Assembly: GCA_006503475.1 (NCBI GenBank)
Contig: RSEH01000093.1
Coordinates: 1-64,000, forward strand
DNA: 64,000 nucleotides
Reading direction: 5' to 3'
DNA from: Stentor roeselii
Lineage: Eukaryota > Ciliophora > Heterotrichea > Heterotrichida > Stentoridae
Every line of letters begins with the position of its first letter. Position 1 is the first letter of the stretch. Shown piece after piece: positions 55,751 to 64,000 of this stretch. The notes under the pieces are model-generated. The model saw only the letters and a program-made list of their open reading frames with translations. It was not told where the DNA came from and did not search any database. A program made the translations under genes and the position numbers.

Positions 55751-57318
55751 ATGTACAAACCTGTGGAATCTGCCCTGAAACTCGAAGTATCCCCAGAGGT
55801 TCAGGCAATGTTCGACTGGGCAGCAGCCCAAGGCGTTCGTTGGCCGAAACTCGCTTATCCAGTCCAGTTCCCTCCCGGTTACGTCGGGGCAATGGCACTT
55901 GAAGAGATTCACCCGAACGAGCGAATAGTGACAGCGCCTAACAGTGCCTTGATGACTTCGAAAATCGCTCGAGAATGTCCTGATCTTAAAGAATTCTTTG
56001 TTGCGCATCCTGAAATCAGCAGTCGAGGTTCACTTGCCGTGACCACCTTTCTTCTTTGGGAGAAGCAGAAAGGCTCGGATTCTAAATGGGAAGCTTTTAT
56101 TAAATATCAACAACGCTCTTCAAATCTGCAGGATTGGGAAGATTTTGAACTTGATGAACTGCAAGATGATGACTTGAAATTTGATGTAAAATTAAATAGG
56201 CTAAACAGAAGAAAGAGTATCATGAATATGGGTGGAACTTTTGGAGGAATTGTTTGGAAAAGGACTCGATTTTAAGACCTGAAATGATGAGTTTAGAGGA
56301 ATATACCTGGGCTTTTAGAATTGTTTCTACTAGGTGCTTTGGGAAATTTGTACCGTTTATCACGATGTTTCCTGTTGGGGAACTTTTGAATCATCATAAT
56401 GTTGAGACTTTTTATATTTATCAGATGCCTGGTGAGATACCTGATGCTTCGAATAGGTACTCAGGGGTGCAAGATCTTCAAGATAGGGATGATGATCTAG
56501 TCACTAATGATAAAATATTAGAAACTTCCATGAAAGCTATTTTAGATATTGTCAAACAGTTCAAGAAAATTGATGAAAAAGAGGAAAAATTCAAGAATTT
56601 GATGAAAATGGCTGATTCTTTTGATGAAAGGGAAAATTTAAAAAAAAATGAATTTGAAAAAGTTAAACCTGATGATTTGAACCTGGAAGAGCATGAAGAT
56701 AAAATAATCAGTATTTGCACTGGACCAGATGAGCATTACTTGCCAGGAAGTGAGGTTTATATGAGTTATGGCCGATACTCCAATCGACAACTTCTGAGTT
56801 CTTATGGTTTCTGTCTAAGCGACAACAAATACAACTACTACCGTTTGAAACTGAATTTAAAAGATCTGATTCTCGACCCAGTTCTAAAAGATTCAATTCC
56901 ATCAGATAGTCCATTTCTAGTCTTCAAATTAAAATCTGAATCTCTTTGTGAAGATTTACTTTCAAAGCTTCGTTCTCTTAACTGGAGTCCAAACCATTCC
57001 TGCTCAAACTTCTTCAGCCCAGAAGACATGAACCTAGAGACTGAAATTCTCCATCATTCAATCCATTTGCTTCAAAAAGAGCTGTCGTCTTTCTCAACAA
57101 CTTACGAAGAAGACCAAGAAATCCTTTCAAATCCGATTCCCCTTCGTCAGTACTTCGCAGTCCAATATAGAAGCTTGAACAAACAAGTGTTATCAAGAAA
57201 TCTTTCCTTCCTTCAAAGCGTCTTGTCAGTCCTTCCAGACCGTTCACAGTTGTTGTCTCTTTCTGCAAGCGACCAACAAGGAATCAGCCACTACCTCTGC
57301 TCATTGCCGTCTAATTAA
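55751..57318 (+). CDS. SET-domain methyltransferase of the SETD3/SETD6/RBCMT class, with a 14-nt intron
   Basis: A 517-residue protein after removing 56186-56199, which resolves a frame change. Residues about 30-140 form the first part of the split SET domain (GYVGAMALEEIHPNERIV, SRGSLAVTTFLLWEKQKG). The splice joins LQDDDLKFD to AKQKKEYHEYGWNFW, then SLEEYTWAFRIVSTRCFG, a standard RBCMT-family stretch. The catalytic part reads GELLNHHN near 205 and EVYMSYGRYSNRQLLSSYGF near 330, the latter with the conserved Tyr. A long charged insert (about 235-310) splits them, and the C-terminal helical substrate-binding domain follows. Such enzymes methylate lysine or histidine in proteins (actin, ribosomal or other). 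Substrate cannot be told. Confidence 0.85.
56186..56199 (+). other. 14-nt intron (or 15-nt with one base missing)
   Basis: GTAAAATTAAATAG, phase 0. Removing exactly these 14 nt changes frame and restores the SETD family segment. All other introns here are 15 nt; one more A in the A4 run would give a 15-mer with an in-frame TAG like the rest, so a one-base assembly error is possible. Confidence 0.75.
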
Positions 57319-57328
57319 ATCTCTAATA

Positions 57329-57940
57329 ATGGCGACTCTTAATTGTAAAATAGTAACTCTAGGCGAAGGCCGAGTCGGCAAAACTTCTCTAACTCTGAAG
57401 TTCGTCAACAACACCTTCCACAACGACGAGATCAGCACAGTCAACGCGAACTGCCTGTCGAAATTAGTCCACGTCGACAACGGTGCAGTCCAGTTCAACA
57501 TCTGGGACACCGCTGGTCAAGAAAGGTTCAGAGCATTAGCCCCGAACTACTACCGCGACGCGAAAGGCGCTTTGATCGTTTATGACATCACTGACCGCAA
57601 AAGCTTCGACAAGGTGGTCTCCTGGATAAATGAGCTGAAAATGCAGGCAGATAAAAATATTGTGATCGTTGTTGCAGGAAATAAATGTGATATGGAACGC
57701 GAAAGACAAATCAACAAGTCAGACGCTCAAGAGTTCTGCAGAAAGATGCAGATTAGACACTTTGACACTAGCGCAAAAAATGGAAACGGAGTCGAAGACG
57801 CGTTTAGAGAACTTGCTTCTTTGATTTATGAGGCGAATAAGCAAACTCCACAACCGGGCTCTGCCCGGTCTAGAAGGGGAGGAGGGGTACAGGTGGACAG
57901 GCGACAGTCGAACTTTGAGAAAAAGAAAGGTTGCTGTTAG
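57329..57940 (+). CDS. Rab GTPase, Rab21/Rab5-like
   Basis: A 203-residue Rab with all motifs: GEGRVGKTS (G1, residues 12-20), switch I Thr in STVNANCLS, WDTAGQERF (G3, near 59), GNKCDM (G4, near 117), TSAK (G5, near 147) and C-terminal GCC for double geranylgeranylation. WDTAGQERFRALAPNYYRDAKGALIVYDITD and the GEG P-loop are closest to Rab21, an early endosomal and integrin/phagocytic trafficking Rab; Rab5/22 are the alternative. The P-loop is Rab-normal with Arg at the third position. Begins 11 nt after the SET-domain stop. In a phagotrophic ciliate a role in food-vacuole formation is plausible. Confidence 0.9.
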   Translation: MATLNCKIVTLGEGRVGKTSLTLKFVNNTFHNDEISTVNANCLSKLVHVDNGAVQFNIWDTAGQERFRALAPNYYRDAKGALIVYDITDRKSFDKVVSWINELKMQADKNIVIVVAGNKCDMERERQINKSDAQEFCRKMQIRHFDTSAKNGNGVEDAFRELASLIYEANKQTPQPGSARSRRGGGVQVDRRQSNFEKKKGCC

Positions 57941-57972
57941 GATAGTTTACCTTGATTATTGAATGTATTAAT

Positions 57973-58434
57973 ATGAGCTACACCATGGTTTACTATCATA
58001 TTCCTGAAGACTTTGACGACCCAGAACAGCCGAATGCTTTTGGAATCGGTAAGACTGTTGACGAGATCAAGCTTAGCGACGTGAAAAGACTTTTCCCTAT
58101 TGTCGGGACTTACCACTTCAGATTCAAACATGTCAGCAATAAAACCACGCTTTGGATGGACCTGAATGATGATGACTCGAAGGCGATTTCCTATCAGGGA
58201 AAAATCGTGATTAAAGCCACTCGTATAAGTTGGGACAGTCCTTCTAACCAACCCGCTCCATCCAATCCGATCATCTCACAAAAGACTCAAGTTCCTACTT
58301 CACAAGTCAAGCCAAGCACATTCGATGTCTTCGGGTTCGACCCATCTCCTCAGAAATACGACTCTGCCCCTCTTAAATATGAACCTACTCCTCAACGTAA
58401 AGTAGAGCAGTTTGATTTGTTGTTTCCTTCTTAG
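57973..58434 (+). CDS. DIX-like domain protein
   Basis: A 153-residue protein. Residues about 5-90 resemble the DIX domain of Dishevelled/Axin and the DIX-like domain of plant SOSEKI: VYYHIPED strand, then TVDEIKLSDVKRLFPIVG (the conserved helix and turn), YHFRFKHV, WMDLNDDDSKAISYQGKIVIKA (the acidic turn and final strand). DIX domains polymerise head to tail to form polarity or signalling assemblies. The remaining 60 residues are Pro/Ser/Gln-rich and disordered, with repeats of a Tyr-x-Pro type. I chose the ATG at 57973; an earlier TTG is not a likely start. The assignment is by eye and a profile search is needed to confirm it. Confidence 0.65.
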   Translation: MSYTMVYYHIPEDFDDPEQPNAFGIGKTVDEIKLSDVKRLFPIVGTYHFRFKHVSNKTTLWMDLNDDDSKAISYQGKIVIKATRISWDSPSNQPAPSNPIISQKTQVPTSQVKPSTFDVFGFDPSPQKYDSAPLKYEPTPQRKVEQFDLLFPS

Positions 58435-58442
58435 ATTAGATA

Positions 58443-58555
58443 AGTTACGGGGATTAAGTATGGCCGTCAAGCACTTCAGATCAGGTGGAAAAAGACTGGC
58501 TCAAGCTAAACCCTGTGTAACTCAGTCAAGAAAAAGGGAGATTTGGAGGTTTTTT
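58443..58555 (+). ncRNA. Candidate structured RNA followed by T6
   Basis: A locally GC-richer segment in AT-rich intergenic DNA with nested pairing: AGTTAC 58443-48 with GTAACT 58517-22; GGG 58449-51 with CCC 58511-13; GCCGTC 58463-68 with GACTGGC 58494-500 (one bulge); CACT 58472-75 with GGTG 58484-87. A T6 run ends it at 58550-58555. It matches no RNA family I know. A 33-codon frame (58460-58561) overlaps it, so a micro-protein is the alternative. Confidence 0.3.
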
Positions 58556-58678
58556 CTGTAATTCTCTTTGATCATTAAGAAAAGCAAGTCAATTGTTTGA
58601 TTATCAACTGACTGTTTTTCAAGAAGAACCCTGAAGTCTTAGGTAATTTTCTTATATTACTTATAACTCTTAGAAACA

Positions 58679-59032
58679 TTAAAAGTCGTTTGAGTCCATC
58701 GGAACTTCTGCTGCTTCTTCAGAAATATTCGCGATTCCTCTCATCATGGCGACATGGTATTCCTGTCTCAGAATCAAGGCTTGACGATCGATACTTTTAC
58801 AAAGGTCGGATGTGGAGTTAGGATTTTCCATGCATATTCTCAGAGCTTGTTCTGATGAGGTTCGGTTTGACTGGCCTCCAGAAGATTCTTCATAGGATTT
58901 TCGGAAGGTGTAGATTTCGTTGTTGGGAATGTTCTTCAGGTCTAGAGCTTCGAATGGGTCTTCTGCTTCGGGTATCATCTGGCCTGAATCTCTTGGGGAT
59001 TTCTTAAAGGAATTAGGATGAGGGTTTCCCAT
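58679..59032 (-). CDS. Unknown small acidic protein (117 aa)
   Basis: A 117-residue protein beginning Met-Gly-Asn. Gly2 could in principle be myristoylated but Pro at residues 4 and 6 makes the site poor. It is Ser/Glu/Asn-rich, probably disordered to residue 75, then has a helix (LCKSIDRQALILRQEYHVAMMRGI, about 78-101) and an acidic end. No domain recognised. Flanked by short intergenic regions on both sides; no overlapping gene on the plus strand. Reality is supported by length and composition only. Confidence 0.6.
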   Translation of the reverse strand: MGNPHPNSFKKSPRDSGQMIPEAEDPFEALDLKNIPNNEIYTFRKSYEESSGGQSNRTSSEQALRICMENPNSTSDLCKSIDRQALILRQEYHVAMMRGIANISEEAAEVPMDSNDF

Positions 59033-59547
59033 TATTTATTTATTAGGATTTACTGGAAGACCTGTCGTGTAATTGATGTTGGAGAGATTTATTTTAGAGT
59101 AAGAGGATAGTTTTTTATTAGGGATTTTATTTGTAGAGGATTATTGAGGTTTTTATTGTTTTGGAAAATTTTGCCAAAAAATGCCCTTGGATTATTCCAA
59201 AAAAGCATCGTACTGAGTGATATACTTAAATTATTTAATTTTTAGTTTTATAAAATACCTGCAAAGTTCCATTCATAACCACGACTAGCATCAATTTTAA
59301 TAAATTTAAATCGAAATCTCTATATAAATTTTAACTGAGTCCTTCAATATCTAACACACCAATTCCAAATAAAAATCCATCCACACAATTTTCCTTCCTC
59401 TTTCAAAATGTCCAACTTCAAAAAATCTTCCACCCAATAAACTCCTTCCACCTTCACCCTTCACCTTCACCCTCTTCACAATCATAAAAAACCATAAATC
59501 CCACCAATTCCCTTCTCCAAATCCCTATCTCTAAAATCTCCATAAAA
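59033..59547. other. Intergenic upstream of MCCC2
   Basis: About 515 bp between divergent genes. The last 150 bp is a C/T-rich run with repeated CTTCACC units (about 59445-59480), perhaps promoter or leader of MCCC2. No gene seen. Confidence 0.5.
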
Positions 59548-61161
59548 ATGCTAAAAGCCTTATGGCATAAGTTCAGTGTCCTAGACCTGAAAGTTCTTTC
59601 AAAGACTCCCGATTTCCTCTCAAATGAGCAAGCTTTTCTAGCATCTCGTTCAGAGTTACTAACAAGAATCTCTAAAGTAAAAGAAGGAGGCGGTGCAAAG
59701 AACATAGAACGGCACAGGTCTCGAAGCAAGTTGCTTCCAAGGGAAAGAATCGACTTCATCCTCGATAAAGCTTCGCCTTTTCTTGAACTTTCACAACTGG
59801 CGGCCTCTGACATGTACGGGTCGGATGAAGTTCCTTCTGCTGGTATTGTGACTGGAATTGGAAAAATTCATAACAAACTTTGCATGATTGTTTGTAATGA
59901 TGCTACTGTCAAAGGAGGAACTTATTATCCAATGACTGTCAAAAAACATGTCAGAGCTCAGCAGATTGCTACTGAAAATAAACTTCCTTGTATTTATATT
60001 GTTGACTCGGGAGGAGCGTTTTTGCCTTTGCAGGCTGAGGTCTTTCCTGATAAGGAACACTTTGGAAGAATTTTTTATAATCAGGCTGTTATGTCTAGTC
60101 AAGGAATTCCTCAGATCTCGGTTGTTTGTGGATCTTGTACTGCGGGTGGGGCCTACGTGCCAGCAATGTCAGATGAAAGTGTAATAGTATCTGGAAACGG
60201 TACCATATTCCTAGCAGGGCCTCCTCTAGTAAAAGCAGCAACAGGCGAAGTAGTATCGGCAGAAGACCTAGGAGGTGCCGACTTACACTGCAAGACAAGT
60301 GGAGTGACAGACCACTACGCATCAAACGAGTTAAACGCTTTAAAAACCGTTCGAAACATAATGAAATACGTGAATTCCTCTGAAATCCCGGAGCCAAGCC
60401 TTTTCCAAGAGCCTCTTCACCCAATCGAAGACCTGGCAGGGATCGTAACAATGGACGGTCGGAAAACATTCGACGTGCGTCACGTGATCGCTCGAATCGT
60501 CGACGGCAGCGAGTTCCAAGAGTTCAAAAAAGAATTCGGTCAAACTCTAGTAACAGGTTTCGCGAATTTATACGGAAAGACAGTCGGAATCATTGCAAAT
60601 AACGGAGTCATTTTTTCTGAAGCTGCTCAGAAAGGAGCTCATTTCATTCAAATCTGTGATCAAAGACGTGTGCCTCTTATTTTCATTCAAAACGTCACTG
60701 GCTTCATGGTCGGTCGACAGTACGAAAGTGAAGGCATCGCGAAACATGGGGCCAAGATGGTCACTGCTGTGTCGACTGCCACTGTTCCGAAGATCACGCT
60801 TATTATTGGATCGAGCTATGGAGCCGGGAATTATGGAATGTGTGGAAGAGCTTTTGGACCAAGGTTTCTTTATATGTGGCCCAATGCGAAAATCTCTGTC
60901 ATGGGAGGGGAACAAGCGGCTAATGTTCTTGCTTCTGTTGACTCTAATAGGAGCAAGTGGAACAAGGAGGAAGAGGAAAGGTTTAAAAATAATACAAGGG
61001 AAAAATATGAAAGGGAAGGGTCTGCTTATTTTAGCTCCGCTAGGATTTGGGATGATGGGATTATTGACCCTTTTCAAACTAGACAGGTTCTGGGATTGAG
61101 TCTTTATGCTACTTTGAATTCGGATGGACAGAGGGATAACTTTGGAGTGTTTAGGATGTAA
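59548..61161 (+). CDS. MCCC2: Methylcrotonoyl-CoA carboxylase beta subunit (carboxyltransferase)
   Basis: A 537-residue biotin-dependent carboxyltransferase of leucine breakdown, moving CO2 from biotin to 3-methylcrotonyl-CoA in mitochondria with the alpha subunit. The N-terminal half shows [19 protein letters not shown] near 55, [19 protein letters not shown] near 150 (the LP-x-Q form seen in MCC) and [16 protein letters not shown] near 192. The C-terminal half has [11 protein letters not shown] near 395 and [16 protein letters not shown] near 430, then [19 protein letters not shown]. The VDSGGAF and NYGMCGRA signatures favour MCC beta over propionyl-CoA carboxylase beta. The first 20 residues could be a presequence. 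Length and order agree with the family; no intron found. Confidence 0.95.
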   Translation: MLKALWHKFSVLDLKVLSKTPDFLSNEQAFLASRSELLTRISKVKEGGGAKNIERHRSRSKLLPRERIDFILDKASPFLELSQLAASDMYGSDEVPSAGIVTGIGKIHNKLCMIVCNDATVKGGTYYPMTVKKHVRAQQIATENKLPCIYIVDSGGAFLPLQAEVFPDKEHFGRIFYNQAVMSSQGIPQISVVCGSCTAGGAYVPAMSDESVIVSGNGTIFLAGPPLVKAATGEVVSAEDLGGADLHCKTSGVTDHYASNELNALKTVRNIMKYVNSSEIPEPSLFQEPLHPIEDLAGIVTMDGRKTFDVRHVIARIVDGSEFQEFKKEFGQTLVTGFANLYGKTVGIIANNGVIFSEAAQKGAHFIQICDQRRVPLIFIQNVTGFMVGRQYESEGIAKHGAKMVTAVSTATVPKITLIIGSSYGAGNYGMCGRAFGPRFLYMWPNAKISVMGGEQAANVLASVDSNRSKWNKEEEERFKNNTREKYEREGSAYFSSARIWDDGIIDPFQTRQVLGLSLYATLNSDGQRDNFGVFRM

Positions 61162-61674
61162 GTGGGGGATAATGGATTAGAGGATTTTAAGAATGGTTTA
61201 GAGGGTGGATTATGAGGGTACTCAAGATAATTTTATATAGATGGAGGATGATTGAATTTAGTCAGGGACTGAAACCTTTAAGCTAACTCCATACACATCA
61301 CTTTTATTTGTTAGATCCATATTCAAAAACATTAATATTTTATTATAAACATTTTTCATCTATCTAGGACTAGTAGTAAAATTATAAATTCTAATTTCAT
61401 ATTGTCTATCAGCCATTCCTCTATCACGAATACAATGATCTCTAATGCTTTTTATCTAGGCTTTGATTTATCTACCACTAATAAACCATAAAAACCATCT
61501 CTTCAAATATTGGCTACACACCCTAAGCCATTCTACCGATAAAACTATATAAATCACTCAAATAATTCCTGAATACAAAAAAAAAATTCTTAAAAATATA
61601 AACTCATTGAATTCATCTCAAGTATTCATATATATCTAATATTTAGTCATTTTTCTTAAACCAATGAAGTAATA
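61162..61674. other. Intergenic, no gene seen
   Basis: About 510 bp of AT-rich DNA between two plus-strand genes. It should hold the kinase promoter. No motif recognised. Confidence 0.55.
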
Positions 61675-62940
61675 ATGTCGATATTCGAAGCTTTATCTCC
61701 TAAAAGACAGCTCTTTCCAAGTTTCTGGACAATCCTCGAATGTCTTCCAGAAAAACTAAAGTCTAAAGAAGTAATTCATTCAGGTGAATTAGGTTTGTTG
61801 CCTTCTGACTCGGTCATCATGACGCTAACCAAAAAGTATCTTTATTACATTTCAGGCAACAATCAAATTTTCTTAGCTTATATAGAATGGTTTCAATTTA
61901 GTGCCTTCACAGAAGTAACTGAGAAAGACGAGAGAATATTCGGTTTCACTCTGAAATCGAAAGACATTCGTGAAGACTTTTATCTAAAATCCGAAACTGA
62001 GCTGGAATCATGGATTTCGTGTTTTTCTCGAATAGTTATAATGACTGACTTTGATGACTACTTCGTTGTAGTCAAAAATATCGACTCTGGACAGTTCGGA
62101 GAAGTCAACCTTTGTGAGAAACTTGAAAATCATGAAGAATTCGCTGTGAAAAAAGTAAAGAAAACGACTCTTAGCTCTTTAAAGATCTTGACTTGTCTTT
62201 ATAATGAAATTCGCATTCAGAGAAAACTTGACCATCCAAGCATTGTGAAACTTTTTCATGTGTTTGAAGATAGTCAGTTCATTTATTTGGTAATGGAGTA
62301 TGTAAGAGAAGGAAATTTATATAAGAGAATAGTTCAAAGTGAGGAAATCAGTGAAAGTGAAACTAAAGTTTTCACTAAAAATTTGATTGAAGTTGCTGGA
62401 TTCATTCATTGTAAGGGAATTATCCATCGTGACATCAAGCCTGAAAATATTTTGATGACTTCAAAAGACTCGATCTTTCCTTTCAAAATAGCTGACTTTG
62501 GGCTTGCATGTTTCTCTAAACAGCATGAAACGACTTGTGCAGGATCTCCAGGGTATATGGCTCCAGAGATGTTAAGAGGAGAGGCTTATACACTGAAAAT
62601 CGATTTCTTTTCAATAGGAGTGATCTCTTTCATCCTTCTAACAGGTTTCACTCCATTCGGAGCCAATTCCACAAGAGACACCATAGCAAAGAACCTGAAA
62701 TGCCAAATCCCTTTCAATTCATCATCAATAAAAAAATTACCTCTGCAAGCCAGAAACTTTTTAAAAAAAATCCTGAACCCAGACCCTGAAATACGTCCCG
62801 GCTCAGTAGATTTACTGAGAAGCGATTGGCTAAGACAAGGCAAGAACGTGGACCAAGACAACACATCAACAACTGTGAAAGTTAATTTTCAAGAAGTTGG
62901 TTATTCGTTTTCTAATGCAGCTGAGAACTTCCACTATTAA
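61675..62940 (+). CDS. Ser/Thr protein kinase with N-terminal PH-like domain
   Basis: A 421-residue active-looking kinase. Residues about 33-122 have PH-domain character (HSGELGLLP start, LTKKYLYYISGNNQ strand pair, and the final helix SETELESWISCFSRIV with its invariant Trp). The kinase domain covers about 130-385: glycine loop DSGQFGEV near 138, catalytic Lys in EFAVKKV near 156, HRDIKPENIL near 258, DFGLA near 279, GSPGYMAPEML near 297, and FSIGVISFILLTGFTPFG near 317. The sequence is nearest to CAMK-type kinases. PH-kinase fusions of this kind are frequent in ciliates. PH domains can bind phosphoinositides, so membrane recruitment is possible. The ATG is preceded by stops in frame. Confidence 0.88.
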   Translation: MSIFEALSPKRQLFPSFWTILECLPEKLKSKEVIHSGELGLLPSDSVIMTLTKKYLYYISGNNQIFLAYIEWFQFSAFTEVTEKDERIFGFTLKSKDIREDFYLKSETELESWISCFSRIVIMTDFDDYFVVVKNIDSGQFGEVNLCEKLENHEEFAVKKVKKTTLSSLKILTCLYNEIRIQRKLDHPSIVKLFHVFEDSQFIYLVMEYVREGNLYKRIVQSEEISESETKVFTKNLIEVAGFIHCKGIIHRDIKPENILMTSKDSIFPFKIADFGLACFSKQHETTCAGSPGYMAPEMLRGEAYTLKIDFFSIGVISFILLTGFTPFGANSTRDTIAKNLKCQIPFNSSSIKKLPLQARNFLKKILNPDPEIRPGSVDLLRSDWLRQGKNVDQDNTSTTVKVNFQEVGYSFSNAAENFHY

Positions 62941-62986
62941 GTAATAATTTGTAATTATTTAAAAAATAGACTAGTTCTACCTTTAA

Positions 62987-64000
62987 CTATTTCTTTATTA
63001 CTGATAAACGGTTGCTGACTGGACTTGCTCGGTGCACTGTGCTCCTTCTTTTGTTTAAGATATTATTCACTACTGTTCCTTGCGCTTCTTTTGGAAAGAT
63101 GGACAGTCTTCGGCTGGGTGCTGCTATGGTTTCAAGCATTTTGTTAATGTTTGGATGCTCTTCTATTGGAATCGCTTTTAAGCACATCTTGAAAATTTGT
63201 TGAGCCTCACTTTTTTTACCCAGCTCCACATATAGAGTAATCAAGTTTATTGCGGCTTCGGAATTAGGCCGCAATGAAAGGGAATCACTGAAAGCGCTGA
63301 TTGAATCCTGCAGCAGTCCAACCTTCTTAAGAGCAACTCCAAGATTATTATAAGTCCCAGGGTCCTCCTTAAGTTCAGCCGATCTCAAATAATAAGCAAT
63401 AGCTTCCTCAATATTCCCCTGCCTAAAATGTGCATTTCCAACACAAACTAAATTTTCACCAGACAAAGGAAGTTGCTGAAAAGACTGTAAAGCCTTATCA
63501 GGTTTATTATCATGTAAATAGCAATATCCCATATTAACCCAGCTCTTATAGAACTTGGGATCAGCATAAGTACTTTTAACATAACTTTCAATAGCTTTCG
63601 GGAAGTTGTTTTCAAGTTGGTAGCACATTCCGATATTAAAAAACATTCGACTTTCAGGAGCTTCATTCATTTCCATGAGTTTCTCATACCAAGTAATCGC
63701 GATGTCTGACTGTCCTGAAAGATAAAACATGTTTCCGATCTCCTCAACCAGGGTATAGTCAATCGGCTCTCCGTATATCTGCTCGACTTTCTCTTGGCAC
63801 ATCGTCAGAAAAATATAACATTCTGATATCAGCTGGTTTAAAAGAAGGAAACGACCTGCCAAAAGCACTGTCTCGATATAGTCAAAACGCTTTACTTCTG
63901 ATGTGATGTTGAAAAGAGTGTTAAATGCGTGGATTCGGTTGTTCTGGGATAGGTACTCGTGTATTTGAGAGTAAAATTGTGATGAACCTGCCTTTAACTT
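62987..64000 (-). CDS. TPR-repeat protein, 5' end beyond the window
   Basis: 338 codons present; the frame stays open to the last base of the window, so the N-terminus is missing. At least six TPR units are seen (IGNMFYLSGQSDIAITWYEK, NIGMCYQLENNFPKAIESYV, NMGYCYLHDNKPDKALQSF, VGNAHFRQGNIEEAIAYYLR, NLGVALKKVGLLQDSISAFS), followed by a Ser/Arg-rich C-terminal tail of 50 residues. TPR arrays of this sort occur in intraflagellar-transport and BBSome proteins as well as many scaffolds; the identity cannot be fixed from this part. It converges with the PH-kinase with 46 nt between stops. Confidence 0.8.
   Translation of the reverse strand, partial: KLKAGSSQFYSQIHEYLSQNNRIHAFNTLFNITSEVKRFDYIETVLLAGRFLLLNQLISECYIFLTMCQEKVEQIYGEPIDYTLVEEIGNMFYLSGQSDIAITWYEKLMEMNEAPESRMFFNIGMCYQLENNFPKAIESYVKSTYADPKFYKSWVNMGYCYLHDNKPDKALQSFQQLPLSGENLVCVGNAHFRQGNIEEAIAYYLRSAELKEDPGTYNNLGVALKKVGLLQDSISAFSDSLSLRPNSEAAINLITLYVELGKKSEAQQIFKMCLKAIPIEEHPNINKMLETIAAPSRRLSIFPKEAQGTVVNNILNKRRSTVHRASPVSNRLSVIKK

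Noticed and set aside
58443-58555. U6 snRNA, 5S rRNA, SRP RNA or tRNA identity for the GC-rich hairpin
   Set aside because: No ACAGAGA box, no 5S internal control region, no B box GGTTCRA and no SRP Alu motif are present.
1-64000. Ciliate-type stop codon reassignment (TAA/TAG to Gln or TGA to Trp/Cys)
   Set aside because: Conserved proteins end correctly at TAA, TAG and TGA, and none of the well-aligned domains contains an in-frame stop apart from intron ends and the CAP relic. The standard code fits.
1-64000. CRISPR arrays, bacterial operons, insertion sequences or viral genes
   Set aside because: No repeat-spacer pattern, transposase, integrase or capsid-like frame is seen; all recognised genes are eukaryotic.

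Overview
This 64 kb window looks like macronuclear DNA of a heterotrich ciliate of the Stentor type. The support is: densely packed protein genes in AT-rich DNA; TAA, TAG and TGA all used as true stops, so the code is standard and not the usual ciliate variant; and extremely short spliceosomal introns. Six introns can be recovered from conserved domains or broken reading frames. Five are 15 nt and one reads as 14 nt. One of them, in the Miro gene, is a silent multiple of three that leaves the reading frame open and would be missed by simple ORF calling. The species is an inference; the intron size and stop use are seen directly.

Layout. 0-5.3 kb: a dispersed family of four tiny MGC-starting proteins, all on the minus strand, with an STPGR/SHIPPO-repeat microtubule protein between them. 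6-15.3 kb: a coiled-coil protein, a pseudokinase, a PI4-kinase beta-type lipid kinase, a TTLL6/13-type tubulin ligase, a two-finger C2H2 protein, a divergent small GTPase, and a nonsense-broken CAP-domain pseudogene. 15.6-31.6 kb: a large kelch/Cys-rich membrane protein, a full-length Piezo channel, and a cyclic-nucleotide-binding-type K+ channel, separated by about 2 kb gene-poor stretches. 31.9-38.9 kb: a tRNA-Arg(CCG), then a tight run of plus-strand genes (coiled coil, thioredoxin-like, kelch, Cys-rich secreted), Miro and TRM5, with one minus-strand membrane-anchored protein. 38.9-46.9 kb: five minus-strand genes head to tail with gaps of 25, -1, 14 and 15 bp (TTLL, SMARCAL1-type helicase, HAD-ITPK1 fusion, TPR/IQ protein, coiled coil). 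47-64 kb: a 2.2k-residue ankyrin-WGR-PARP with an assembly gap, a TPR protein, a SET-domain methyltransferase, Rab21-like GTPase, a DIX-like protein, MCCC2, a PH-kinase, and a truncated TPR gene.

No operon logic need be assumed: genes are individually sensible nuclear genes. Several themes recur: cilia and cortex (two TTLLs, STPGR, IQ/TPR, coiled coils), mechano- and electro-sensing (Piezo, CNG-type channel), phosphoinositide and inositol phosphate metabolism (PI4K, ITPK1), and genome maintenance (SMARCAL1, PARP). The most novel items are the MGC small-protein family with its conserved upstream element, the HAD-ITPK1 fusion revealed by a 15-nt intron, the silent intron in Miro, and the 1-nt overlap between two complete genes.
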